From positions 7,936,001-8,000,000 of the forward strand of contig OZ020311.1 in the NCBI GenBank assembly GCA_963971305.1: 64,000 bases of DNA, in the 5' to 3' direction. How positions within the stretch are numbered: the stretch's first letter is position 1; every line of letters starts with the position of its first letter. Position numbers and translations under genes: made by a program. The stretch is from Arcuatula senhousia (taxonomy: Eukaryota > Mollusca > Bivalvia > Mytilida > Mytilidae). Of the stretch, positions 32,689-44,600 are shown piece by piece. The notes beneath the pieces were generated by a model. It did not search any database. It worked only from the letters and a program-made list of their open reading frames with translations, and had not been told where the DNA came from.

Positions 32689-35600
32689 ATGAAATTTAGA
32701 GGAAAATTGGTTGATATAGGATGCATACACCATTTTACAAGCAAGTTTTCAAAAACTAAATAAAAACAACTCTTTATTGGAAAATAATTTGAGAAAATAC
32801 TGATAAAAACCTTGAATAATTTATCTGGCGGGATTTTTAAACTGATTTAGAAATTAAGACTAGTCCAAATAATATGAGGCAGGTTAAACCTGTTATGCTC
32901 CCAAAGTTTCATTTAATTTTTTTTATTTTTTGTTTGTTCGAAAATAAAAACAAACTAGCTTTTCTTGTGGTTTCAGTGTTTAAGGTTCATCTTTAAACCG
33001 CATAAATAACCAGTCAAATTCTTCTTCTTCCATATTAGAGCTGGATTCTCTGTGAGAATGTCTACGCTCTGCGGGACTACGCATGCTTAGTCACGGTATA
33101 AATATCGTCCCTTTAAGGCTTTGTACAGTTAAAATAAAATCGTGGTTCTGGTTAAAACTATGTACAACGTCAAGTTTGGTAGTTATTTGGTGGTTTGCTG
33201 GAGTCAAGAGCGGAAAACATCAATGGTTTCCGCTTGGGCGACATCAGCTGGTAGTGCATTCCAGTCAATGATGGTTCTGGGAAAAAATGAATTTCTGTAG
33301 ATATCGTTGGTGATCCTCTGTTGGTAGAATTTGTGCCCTCCTCGGGTTCTACTGTCGCCACCTTTCAGGTAATTGCTCCTGTCGATATCTATCAGATCAT
33401 TCTGAATGCGGTACATCATTACCAGCCGGTTGTTCTTTCTCCTAGTTTGTAATGAATCCCATTCTAGTTGTTGGATCATATTGGTTACACATCCTGGTGT
33501 TCTAGATGTGTAATCATTCATTACAAATCTTGCAGCTCGTCTTTGGATTGTCTCTAAGGTGTTGATATGTGCTTGGGTGGTGGGATCCCATATTGTTGAA
33601 GCATATTCTACAACTGGTCTTACTATTGTAGTATAGCTTGCTGCTTTTACTGGTTTTGAACATCCTTTAAGGTTGCGCCGAACGAATCCTAGAGTTCGAT
33701 TTCCCTTGGCTGCAACATTCTCGATGTGTTTGTTCCAGGAGAGATTGCTTGAGATGGTAACTCCTAAATACTTTGCACTGTCTACTATTTCCAAAGATTG
33801 TCCATGTAGTGTATACTGGTGTTGTATTGGCTCTTTGTTTCTTGGTGGAATTCTAATGATATTGCATTTTGATGGGTTGAATTTCATGAGCCATGTGTGT
33901 TCCCACTTCTCAAGAGCATCCAGATCTTTCTGTAGTTGGTCTGTATCTTTGGTGTTACGAATTTCTCTGTACAGAAGGCTGTCATCAGCGAAAAGACGGA
34001 CATCTGATTGTGTGCATCCAGGCATATCATTAATATATGTCAGAAATAATAAGGGTCCTAACACAGTGCCTTGGGGAACACCTGAGAGTACATCATCCTC
34101 CACTGATTTCGCACCCTCCAGTACGACTCGTTGTTTTCTGTTGGATAGGAATGACTTTATCCATGTATTAGTATTTCCTCTCACACCATAGTGCTGTAAT
34201 TTATAAAGTAATCTCTGGTGTGGTACCTTATCAAAGGCTTTCTCAAAATCTAAGAGTATGATGTCAACTTGATTTCCATTCGAGATGTTTCTGGCTATCT
34301 GATCTATTGTTATGATAAGTTGGCTTTCACATGATCGTTTCTTTCTGAATCCATGTTGATTGTTACAAAGAATATTTTGTTTGTCGAAGTGTGTCATGAT
34401 ACTACTATGGACTATATGTTCCAGTATTTTGCATGTTATTGCAGTCAATGAAACTGGTCTGTAATTAGCTGGAATATGAGTGTCTCCTTTTTTGTAGAGT
34501 GAAACTATATTGGCATCTCTCCAATCTTGTGGGACTTGGCCTGAATCAATTGAGAATTGGAACAGTTTTGTTAGTGCTGGTGCTAGTTCTGATGCTGTTG
34601 CTTGTAATATTTTGGTAGGTAGTTCATCTGGACCTGCAGCTTTGTTGGTGTTAAGATTCGCAAGTAGTTTATAAACTCCATTCTCTGTGATTTTGATATC
34701 TGGCATAGTGCGATAATTACTTTGGCCTTTGTCTGGTAGAGTACTGGTGTCTTCTCTGGTGAAAACGGATGAAAATTGTTCATTTAATATGTTGGCCTTA
34801 CTTTGGCTATCACTTCCACAATCATCATTGGTGGCGACTTCAACCTTGGCCACATTGACTGGCCAACCACAAGTGTAATACCAGGGAAACCTGACCAACA
34901 TTTACACGAAATGTTAATTGATATCACATGCGATTCAAACCTACATCAAGTTGTCAACACCCCAACTAGGAAAGATAGAATCCTTGACCTACTCTTTACA
35001 AACAATCCAACTAATATCAACAAGGTTTGCACATTACCACCAATTGGTCAGAGCGACCACGATGTTGTCTTGGCTGAAGCCGACATCTGGCTAAGAAGGG
35101 TTAGGGAAACACCAAAAAAGGTCATGAGATATAAAAATGCTAACTGGGAAAATATCAAATCTGACTTAGAAACTATACATTCAGATCTACAAGCAATATA
35201 TCAATCATCAAATATCAACACTCTATGGGAGCACTTCAAGACAAAACTCTTGACATCAGTGGATAAAAACATTCCATCAAAAATGCTATCCTATAAACAC
35301 AGACTTCCATGGATAAACAATTCTCTTCGAAAACTTATAAATAGAAAGAACAAAATGTACCAGAAACGACATGACAAAAACAACATCACCAAATTCAAAA
35401 AACTAAAAGCTGAGGTACAAAAACAACAAAGAGAAGCATACTGGAAATACATTGAAACTATGATATGTGATCTCCCAATAACTGATCCAGACCAAACATC
35501 TCTCAACCAAGCTAAACCTAAAAAACTTTTTCAGTATATAAAATCAATAAGAACAGACAAAACCGGCATCTCAGCGTTACACAAAGATGGCATTCTTACA

Positions 35601-38600
35601 TCAGATACAGTTGAAAAAGCCAACATACTAAATGAACAATTTCAGTCAGTTTTTACATCAGAACCAAATAGCACATTACCAGACAAAGGCCAAAGCCCAC
35701 ACCCAACCATTCCAAACCTAACAATAACGACACCTGGCATTACCAAACTATTGAACAATATCAACCCACATAAAGCCTCCGGTCCAGACAACATAAACGG
35801 TCGCATACTAAAAGAACTCAAAGACCAAATTGCACCAATCTTGCAACTCATTTTCAAAAAATCATTTACATCTGGTCAAACACCACTGGATTGGAAACAT
35901 GCAAATGTAGCTCCTGCATATAAAAAAGGTGACAAACATAAAGCGATCAACTATAGACCTATCTCATTAACCTGTATCAGCTGTAAATTAATGGAGCATA
36001 TTATTACTAAACATGTACTGTCTCACCTTGAAAACAACAATATACTCTATGAACTCCAACATGGTTTCCGCCATTCACGCTCATGCGAAACACAACTGCT
36101 CTCATTTATTCAAGAACTCTCAGAATCTGACAATAAAAACACCCAAACTGACTTAATAATCATGGATTTTGCAAAAGCTTTTGATAAAGTTCCACACCGC
36201 CGGCTACTCTATAAACTTCAATATTATGGTATATCTGGGCACACACTAAATTGGATCTCTGCATTTCTCTCAAACCGTACACAAACTGTCGTAGTTGATG
36301 GCCAGTCCTCCTCCACTGTTCCTGTAACATCTGGCGTTCCTCAGGGAACAGTCTTGGGTCCAGTCTTGTTTCTGGCGTATATAAATGATTTGCCAGATTA
36401 CTTGACATACAGTAAACTCAGACTGTTCGCTGACGATAGTATCATCTATCCAACAATCAGGTCACAGAGTGATTGTGATAAACTCCAAGTAGACTTAGAT
36501 GCAGCAGCCAGGTGGGAAGAAGAGTGGTTGATGGCCTTCCATCCTGACAAGTGTACGGTGCTCTCTGTCACAAAAAAGAAACAACCATTTAAAAGGAATT
36601 ACAGTCTACACAATCATATTCTTGAATCAGTCTCCTCTGCAAAATACTTAGGCATCACAGTACAATCTAACTTAAAATGGGACAAGCACATCAATGAAGT
36701 AACATCAAAAGGAAACAAAGCACTAGGATTTTTAAAACGAAACCTCAAAACATCAAACCAACATATCAAAACACAGGCGTACCAAGCTCTCGTCAGGCCC
36801 AAACTTGAGTATTCTTGCTCAGTTTGGGACCCTCATACATCAGAAGCATCATCTAAAATCGAAATGGTCCAACGTAGAGCTGCCAGATACATTTGTAATA
36901 GGTACCATAACACTAGTAGCGTCTCAGACATGCTCAGCACTATAAATCTTCCACCACTTTCTCAAAGCCGACTACGCACAAGATTGGTAATGATGTACAA
37001 AATCACCTACCGTCTTGTAGCCATTCCTTCTGAAGTTTTAATCTTAGCAGACTCAAGAACTAGGAAAAACCACCAACTCACTTACAGGCATATCTTCACA
37101 ACAAAAACTTCATACCAGCACTCATTTTTTCCATACACAATACCTCAGTGGAACCAACTCCCTGCTACACTCGTTCTAGCATCATCCATCGACAGCTTCA
37201 GAGAACAGCTCACTCCTGCTGTTCTCTGTTCACTCCACTAGATAAAAATTAGCTATATGTAAATAGTTTTAATCACATCTTCAAATTTGTTTATTTTTCA
37301 CAAAATTTGATAATTTTTTTTTGATCAATTTTTAATTATTTCTTAGTAATTTATGTAAATATGTTTAATTATTTGGTCCGCGCATGCAACAGTTTTGTAA
37401 TCATCAGTGCTGATGGTAGACTGTATACCACAAGAAGAAGAAGATCTGTACCTTTCGTTAAAAATAGCGAAATTTTCTACCTATTTTTTAGTATATGCAG
37501 AACATGAACTACAAATAAAACAATAAAATAAAGCATAGCTGGACCTAGGTATGGTAATTTCTGATTCAATTTCTATCAATTTTTCATTTTAAGTTCCTTA
37601 GAAATAAAGATCTCTTTTTTTTCCTGTTCAGATTTTAAATTGAAAAAGGACAAACTATCCCTATTGTGCCTCTTACACTGAGTTACATAAAACGAAGTGA
37701 ACACTTTTAGTTAAATCCCTTATTGAAAGTTGCATGAAATTTGGGGCCACAAGAAAGGGTGAAAGTGATATTTGCCTTAAATCGGGTGTTTTTAAAAGCG
37801 GAGAAAAAAGAGATCTCTAAAATTAAGGATTTTTTTCAGGATTAATTCATAGAGAAAAGGTAAGAATTTTTATATCTAGGTCCAGCTACACTTTTTATTT
37901 CAATTTTATGTGCAGTTTTGGCTGTGCATATACAGAAAAATAGATTAAAAATAACGCCATGTTTTGAAGAAAGGTACAGATGAACCTTAACCCTCTTGCT
38001 GCCAAAAGGACATATGTGTCCACTACCAGCTCGCTGCCAAAGGGACATATGTGTCCACTACCGGTTCGCTGCCACACGGACATATGTGTCCATCGGACCA
38101 AAATATTACATGCAACTAAATCATTCCTGATAATTAAACACACTCGTTCAAAACATATAAGAGCGGCATTTTATGACAGAAAAATATCTAACAAACAATA
38201 TGGAATCGAATATAAAAGTTGTTTTCAATTTATTGTTACCGTAGCAACGTCATAAATAAAAAAGACGTCATATTTCATCAAAATCCTGGCGTATCGCTAT
38301 TGTAACGTCACAACATTGTGGCGATGGCGACGTCATTCAAAATTTCAATATGGCAGCAAGAGGGTTAATGACGTCTAAAATTTTCAAAAAAAAAACATTT
38401 AAACACTGAAAGTTCGGGAAAACTAGTTTGCTAAGCTCACATAAAAATTCTGAAGTCATTTTGAATAAAAAATTGACAAAGATTGGTTTTGCATGCACCA
38501 AAAAAACTTCCTTGCTACATGTTTCACTTCTTTAATGCATAGTCAAACCATATTTTAATTCTGTTTAATATTTTTTAGGAGTCATAGGAACTCTTTCCAA

Positions 38601-41600
38601 ACTGATCAAAAGTTGTGTATTACGAATCACCCAAGGTAACTGGTACTTTATACTGGCAGAGAAAGTAGCCGTAGGTGGTGTGCAGATATGGTGTGATCTA
38701 CCTCAGGTATAAAATGTATTATAGATATGGTGTGATCTTCCTCAGGTATTAGATATGGTGTGATCTACCTTATGTATTAGATATGGTGTGATCTACCTCA
38801 GGTATTAGATAAGTCAGTCAGCTGTTCCCAAATTATAAAAGAGCACATCAGGGGGAATGCAGACTTTCTGTTATTTGCAGGTGTCTGTTTTATATTAGAG
38901 GTACAAAATATGTATGCCAACCCGTCTATATTACTTCCATGGTTGTACAGATATAAGTGGTCTATCTTTGTTATCAGAGAAAACCTACATGTAAGGAAAT
39001 AAAATTAAAAAGCAAAAACTATGCAACTCAAAAGACATGTACAATCAAACAAAAAAACAAAAGCATTAACATTTTAATTGATTTGAAACTCAAAATAAGT
39101 GATAATTTTATGGTACTAGTACTATTGCACATGAAATTCGCTTTGGACAGGGATTCAAAACATTTTCATTACAATGCATCTGAATTATTTCTATAATGGA
39201 ATCTTATTTACTGTCGATTCATTTATTTTCTTGGGGACAAATTTTCGTGGTTTGGTGAAAAATTATCAGTTCTTAGATGCTGCTTAAATTCCTGGTTCTT
39301 TAGTCTGTAACATACACACCAATATTAGATTTCCTTTACCTTGGCTATCAAATTTCGTTGTTCAAGGCTACCATCGAAAACCACGGAAATTGATACCCCA
39401 CAAATAATGAAACCACAGTATCCTTGTTTACAAAACAGATTTTGAAAAACAATCAAGCACAAGTAATTAGTTAATAAAATATTGAAATTATGAACAACAT
39501 GATTTATCTCCCCTTATTAAGATTTTTATAACTTTTATATTCTCATATTTTCAGGGTCATTTCTTTGATGAATATGCAATGGAAGGCGTGTCTAAGGAAG
39601 CCAATGAGATTTATCTGGAGGTCGTACCTGACAACATATTAAAGGCTCTAAAGACAGCCAACAATGCTAAATGGATCAAAATAAAGCTCACCAAAAAGCA
39701 TGTTCCATGTCTGACATTTGAAGTTGATTTGGTAGGTAGATAGCAAAAAAAAAATCTTAAAGCCCCACAAATACACTAAATTTTTCATTGATTTCATGTT
39801 CCTGCTTAGCATATACATGTGCCTCAAACCTCCATAAATCAGCAGTAATTTATAAATTAACAATGGATTGCAATCACTTTTGCAAATTATACAGATTAAC
39901 TTTTACAAAAACTTGACATGTTAAGAAAACATTATGATCTTAGTTTTGTTTTGGAATATAATTATCTTTCTATTTCAATATACATACTAATATTTGCGGT
40001 TACTTATTTTCATGAATTTATGATTTCACCCAAGTTCACGTGTACTAAATTTCTTGTTTTCTGCTCAATATTCTATTTATTTCATACTTATGATTTCATT
40101 TCGGGCAATTTCGCGAAAAAAGCATTACCGCTAAAACCGTTGAAATAAATAGCTCAGGGAAAATAAGTTTCGTTTACAGTATTTAACCTTTTCTGTTTTA
40201 TCAACTTTACACAAGAACAGCAGTACAAAATGTACCTCAGCAGATTACTAATTTTGCTATTTATATATTGCCTTGCCATTTACAAGTATATCTGAAATTT
40301 GCAATTTTAGCTGATCTTTTATTGTCCCCCGCCGCAACGCGGAGCGGGGACTTAGAAATGCCGGTGTCCGTCCGTCCGTCCGTGCGTCCGTCACACTTTT
40401 TTCGTAACACTTTTCTCAGTAACTACTAATCCTAGGGTTCTGAAATTTTGTATGCAGACTCCTATAGGGGTCCCCTAAGGTGTAAGTGATTTTCAGGTCA
40501 GTCTGACATCTACTTCCTGTTTAACGACTTAGTCATTTTTTCTCCCATAGGCTGAATGGTAAATTTTTCGTAACACTTTTCTCAGTAACTACTAATCCTA
40601 GGGTTCTGAAATTTTGTATGCAGACTCCTATAGGGGTCCCCTAAGGTGTAAGTGATTTTCAGGTCAGTCTGACATCTACTTCCTGTTTAACAGCTTAGTC
40701 ATTTTTTCTCCCATAGGCTCAATGGTAAATTTTTCGTAACACTTTTCTCAGTAACTACTAATCCTAGGGTTCTGAAATTTTGTATGCAGACTCCTATAGG
40801 GGTCCCCTAAGGTGTAAGTGATTTTCAGGTCAGTCTGACATCTACTTCCTGTTTAACAACTTAGTCATTTTTTCTCCCATAGGCTCAATGGTAAATTTTT
40901 CTTAACACTTTTCTCAGTAACTACTAATCCTAGGGTTCTGAAATTTTGTATGCAGACTCCTATAGGGGTCCCCTAAGGTGTAAGTGATTTTCAGGTCAGT
41001 ATGCCCCTTCAACAATATAACGTTCAACGGGCGGGGGACCTGGAATCTGTTCTTGTATTTTTAGCCATCCTTGACCAATAAAACCACAACAGTAGTACAC
41101 AATGTTCCTGTTATTGCTTTTTATAACCAACATTTCTATTTTAGTCGACTTTGACTAATAAAACCAGAACAGTAGTGCATTATGTTCCTGTATATTGATG
41201 TTACTATAAATATATATAACTATTTATAAACAACCTTTCTATTTTTAGCCCACCTTATCCAATAGAAAATCATGATGCTCCTGTAGATTAATGTCACTAT
41301 AACTGACCTTTCTATTTTTAGCCAACCTTGTCCAATAGAACCAGAACAGTAGTACATGATGTTCCTGTGTCAGTAATACCCAGAAGACTTTGGGAAGATT
41401 ACGAAGAACCAGGACTTCCACATTTTGATGTAAAAGTTTGGCTTAAGTTATGATTTCAGATATACAATTGTAGTATTTCTATGAATCAATATGCAGGTTA
41501 TTGATGAGTGGTTTTGAAGGAGAAAAGGGTGACTTAGTTAAATTTCACCCATAAACTCTCAAACTGATTGAAAAGAAGTGACTTGTATGTTTTATTACAT

Positions 41601-44600
41601 TTGACATCCAATGAAAAATAGTGTTATCAGAAATATTAACTAGAAATTAAGAATCGTTGAAGCAACCAATTTTTATCAAATTTATCAGAAAATTGAAATA
41701 TTTGTAAGATTTCTAAGATTTATTTATTTAACACAGGTTTATATCAAAAGCATGAAATAGGTTTTATCAATCTTATAAAAAAATATTGAATACATTTAGA
41801 CATTAAGCCACCAGAATGATTTCCATTGCAATTTTTGTCCCCCGCCGCAACGCGGAGCGGGGACTTGGAAATGCCGGTGTCCGTCCGTCCGTGCGTCCGT
41901 CCGTGCGTCCGTCACACTTTTTTTCGTAACACTTTTCTCAGTAACTACTAATCCTAGGGTTCTGAAATTTTGTATGCAGACTCCTATAGGGGTCCCCCAA
42001 GGTGTAAGTGATTTTCAGGTCAGTCTGACATCTACTTCCTGTTTAACGACTTAGTCATTTTTTCTCCCATAGGCTCAATGGTAAATTTTTCGTATCACTT
42101 TTCTCAGTAACTACTAATCCTAGGGTTCTGAAATTTTGTATGCAGACTCCTATAGGGGTCCCCTAAGGTGTAAGTGATTTTCAGGTCAGTCTGACATCTA
42201 CTTCCTGTTTAACGACTTAGTCATTTTTTCTCCCATAGGCTCAATGGTAAATTTTTCGTAACACTTTCCTCAGTAACTACTAATCCTAGGGTTCTGAAAT
42301 TTTGTATGCAGACTCCTATAGGGGTCCCCTAAGGTGTAAGTGATTTTCAGGTCAGTCTGACATCTACTTCCTGTTTAACGACTTAGTCATTTTTTTCCCA
42401 TAGAACACATTATTATTTGAGTTATGCCCCTTCAACAATATAACGTTCAACGGGCGGGGGACCTGGAATCTGTTCTTGTTTTAATTGTTCTTAGGTTCAG
42501 GAGGTTGTGTTAAATGCATTTATTCACAAATGATTATTGTTTTACATGGGTTCAAGATGGTGGTTTGAAGCACCCAATTGTCCTGTTCTATTGGGATCTG
42601 TAAATGATATTTTATTTCTCCATTTTAGGTTAGTATTGCTATGCCACAGATGAAGCTGTTAAAGAATGTGGTGGATAAAATGAAGAATCTCAGTAACTAT
42701 ATGGTTTGTATTTCTAAATTTATCCATCCAACTAGAAGCGGATAGGATAGATTTATTTGATTTTATAATTACTTGCCATGTTTCTTGAAGTAAATGTTAA
42801 AAAAAGTTCTTAATTTCTTGATGAAATTGTAAAAAAACAACTCATGTACAGTCAACCTTCGCTACAACGACATTCGATTTAACGGAAAATTCGACATCCG
42901 ACAAAACTTTAATGGGAACAAACGTGCCCACTTGTAATTTATACTCGAAATAACGGAATATTTGGTATCCGACTCCGACAGTGAATGTCGGTAACAAAAG
43001 GTCATAATCAAGCACAAATCGATCCGTTATAACAACAGATTATCAAAATTTACCTGTAATTAATTGTCCTTGTGTAGAGTATTGATTTTATAACGGTCCA
43101 CTGCACGGGTGAACACCTGTTGCTATTGAGTAATTAACCTTGCATGACATTTCCGTTATACAACAAGTTGACAGAAATATGGCTTCAATTAAAGTTGTGA
43201 AAGGCATTTGGAGTTTTAATCTTTTAATGTTGATATTTATCAAAACATGTGGACATTTGCATGATGTTTGACTACGCATGTGCGGGAAAGTATTTATTTT
43301 GTAAATTTCTCTTTCATTGTGCAAATTGTTTTATCAGTTTAATAAAAACAATAATTGTTATCAATTTCACTTTAAAATAACATTTCTCAGTCTTTCTTGA
43401 CATTTAATACATGTTTGTTTATTTGTGTTCCCCATTTATCAATCCACATACGGGCATTGTACTTTCACTTTCACTTTTTACACGAAACGTGTTTTGTTTA
43501 CAAGGAAAACAAAAGAATTTTTTTTATCTATGGAGAGACTCTTCCTGAAATAAAAACCTGTTCTGGATAGTTTGATGTCAGAAAACGTTATTCACAAACA
43601 AGCACTGCATTTGTAGTTTAAAAGATGGATTTGACAGGATGATAAAGGAAAAAGGGGGTCATTGTTATGTTTATTTATACACGTATTCAGCACAATCGGA
43701 CTAAAATGACCCAAATCAGCTCAAAAACTTTCCAAACCCTTCATTGAGACTGACACTAGACAAAGCCAGAATTGTTGAGTTACTGTAGTCACCAAGACCA
43801 TTACAACACAACAAATAATCTTTCACGAGGTCGAAGATATTCCATGTACAAATAAAATAAAAAACAATCAAAGACATACTAATGTATAAAAAATCTTTAT
43901 TACAAAACATAACAAATTCATCTTTATTAAGAATATTTTACTCCTTTCTTCTTGCTGTCAATTTGTCCTGAAATAAAAAAAACTAGAAAGGGAGATAATA
44001 ATAATACAAAAATAAAAATTCATTATAACAGCAAATTCAGTTTAACATCATACCTGACTGGAAACAAACACGGTCATTGTAAAGAGGGTTGACTGTACAT
44101 GTTATTCATAATTTGTAGCCAGATTTCATGGACTAAAAATCCGGGTTATAAAATGGTGAATTGCGGCGGGTGGACGGGGAAGAGATTCTCGAAACAGTTT
44201 TCTCAGCAACTACTAATCAGCCTCTTGATATTTTGTACACATGATCAGGGTGGGTCCCATGATGTGAGATTCAATTTCAGGTCTGTCACTCAACTACTTC
44301 CTGTTACACAAAATCCAGCCATTTCTTACCTTGACAGATTTTTAAGTGGGATGTTTACGATGTATACTGGTTTACCTTTTAGGTTCTGCCTTTCCTTTGA
44401 CAACATATAAACTAGTTTTAAGTAGTTTTCTTAACAATTTCTTATAACAGAGACTTGAAATTATGTGTATGACCTTGATACAATGTCCTGTTTAGTCTAT
44501 CACATATCTTCTTCCTTTATACTGACTTAGTCAATTTTCCACTGAAGTGGTCAATGGTTGAAAGTTGTCTTAGCAACTACATATAACTGCAACATGAAAT

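Larger units (their letters stand above)
32950..38440. mobile_element. Palindromic element split by later insertions
   Basis: The left arm (32950-32991, then 37444-37625) and right arm (37803-37990, then 38366-38440) are reverse complements. Examples: 'caaactagcttttc'/'gggaaaactagtttg', 'tttcagtgttt'/'aaacactgaaa', 'aaggttcatct'/'agatgaacctt', 'tctgtacctttc'/'gaaaggtacaga', 'tagctggacctag'/'ctaggtccagcta', 'aagatctctttttt'/'aaaaaagagatctct'. The left arm is broken by the LINE pair (about 32992-37443), the right arm by the piggyBac-like MITE (37991-38364). Confidence 0.7.

Noticed and set aside
36160..36408. 82-aa minus-strand frame
   Set aside because: Exact shadow of the LINE reverse transcriptase on the opposite strand.
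33022..37443. Single LINE rearranged by twin priming
   Set aside because: Both halves contain a full reverse transcriptase and an outward 3' end, and their proteins differ at many positions.
37980..38100. Short regular repeats resembling a CRISPR array
   Set aside because: Only three units, without unique spacers, placed inside the TTAA-flanked ends of a MITE in an animal gene.
42849..44095. 78-aa and 64-aa minus-strand frames as transposase remains
   Set aside because: No DDE or helix-turn-helix features could be seen; kept only as non-autonomous element sequence.
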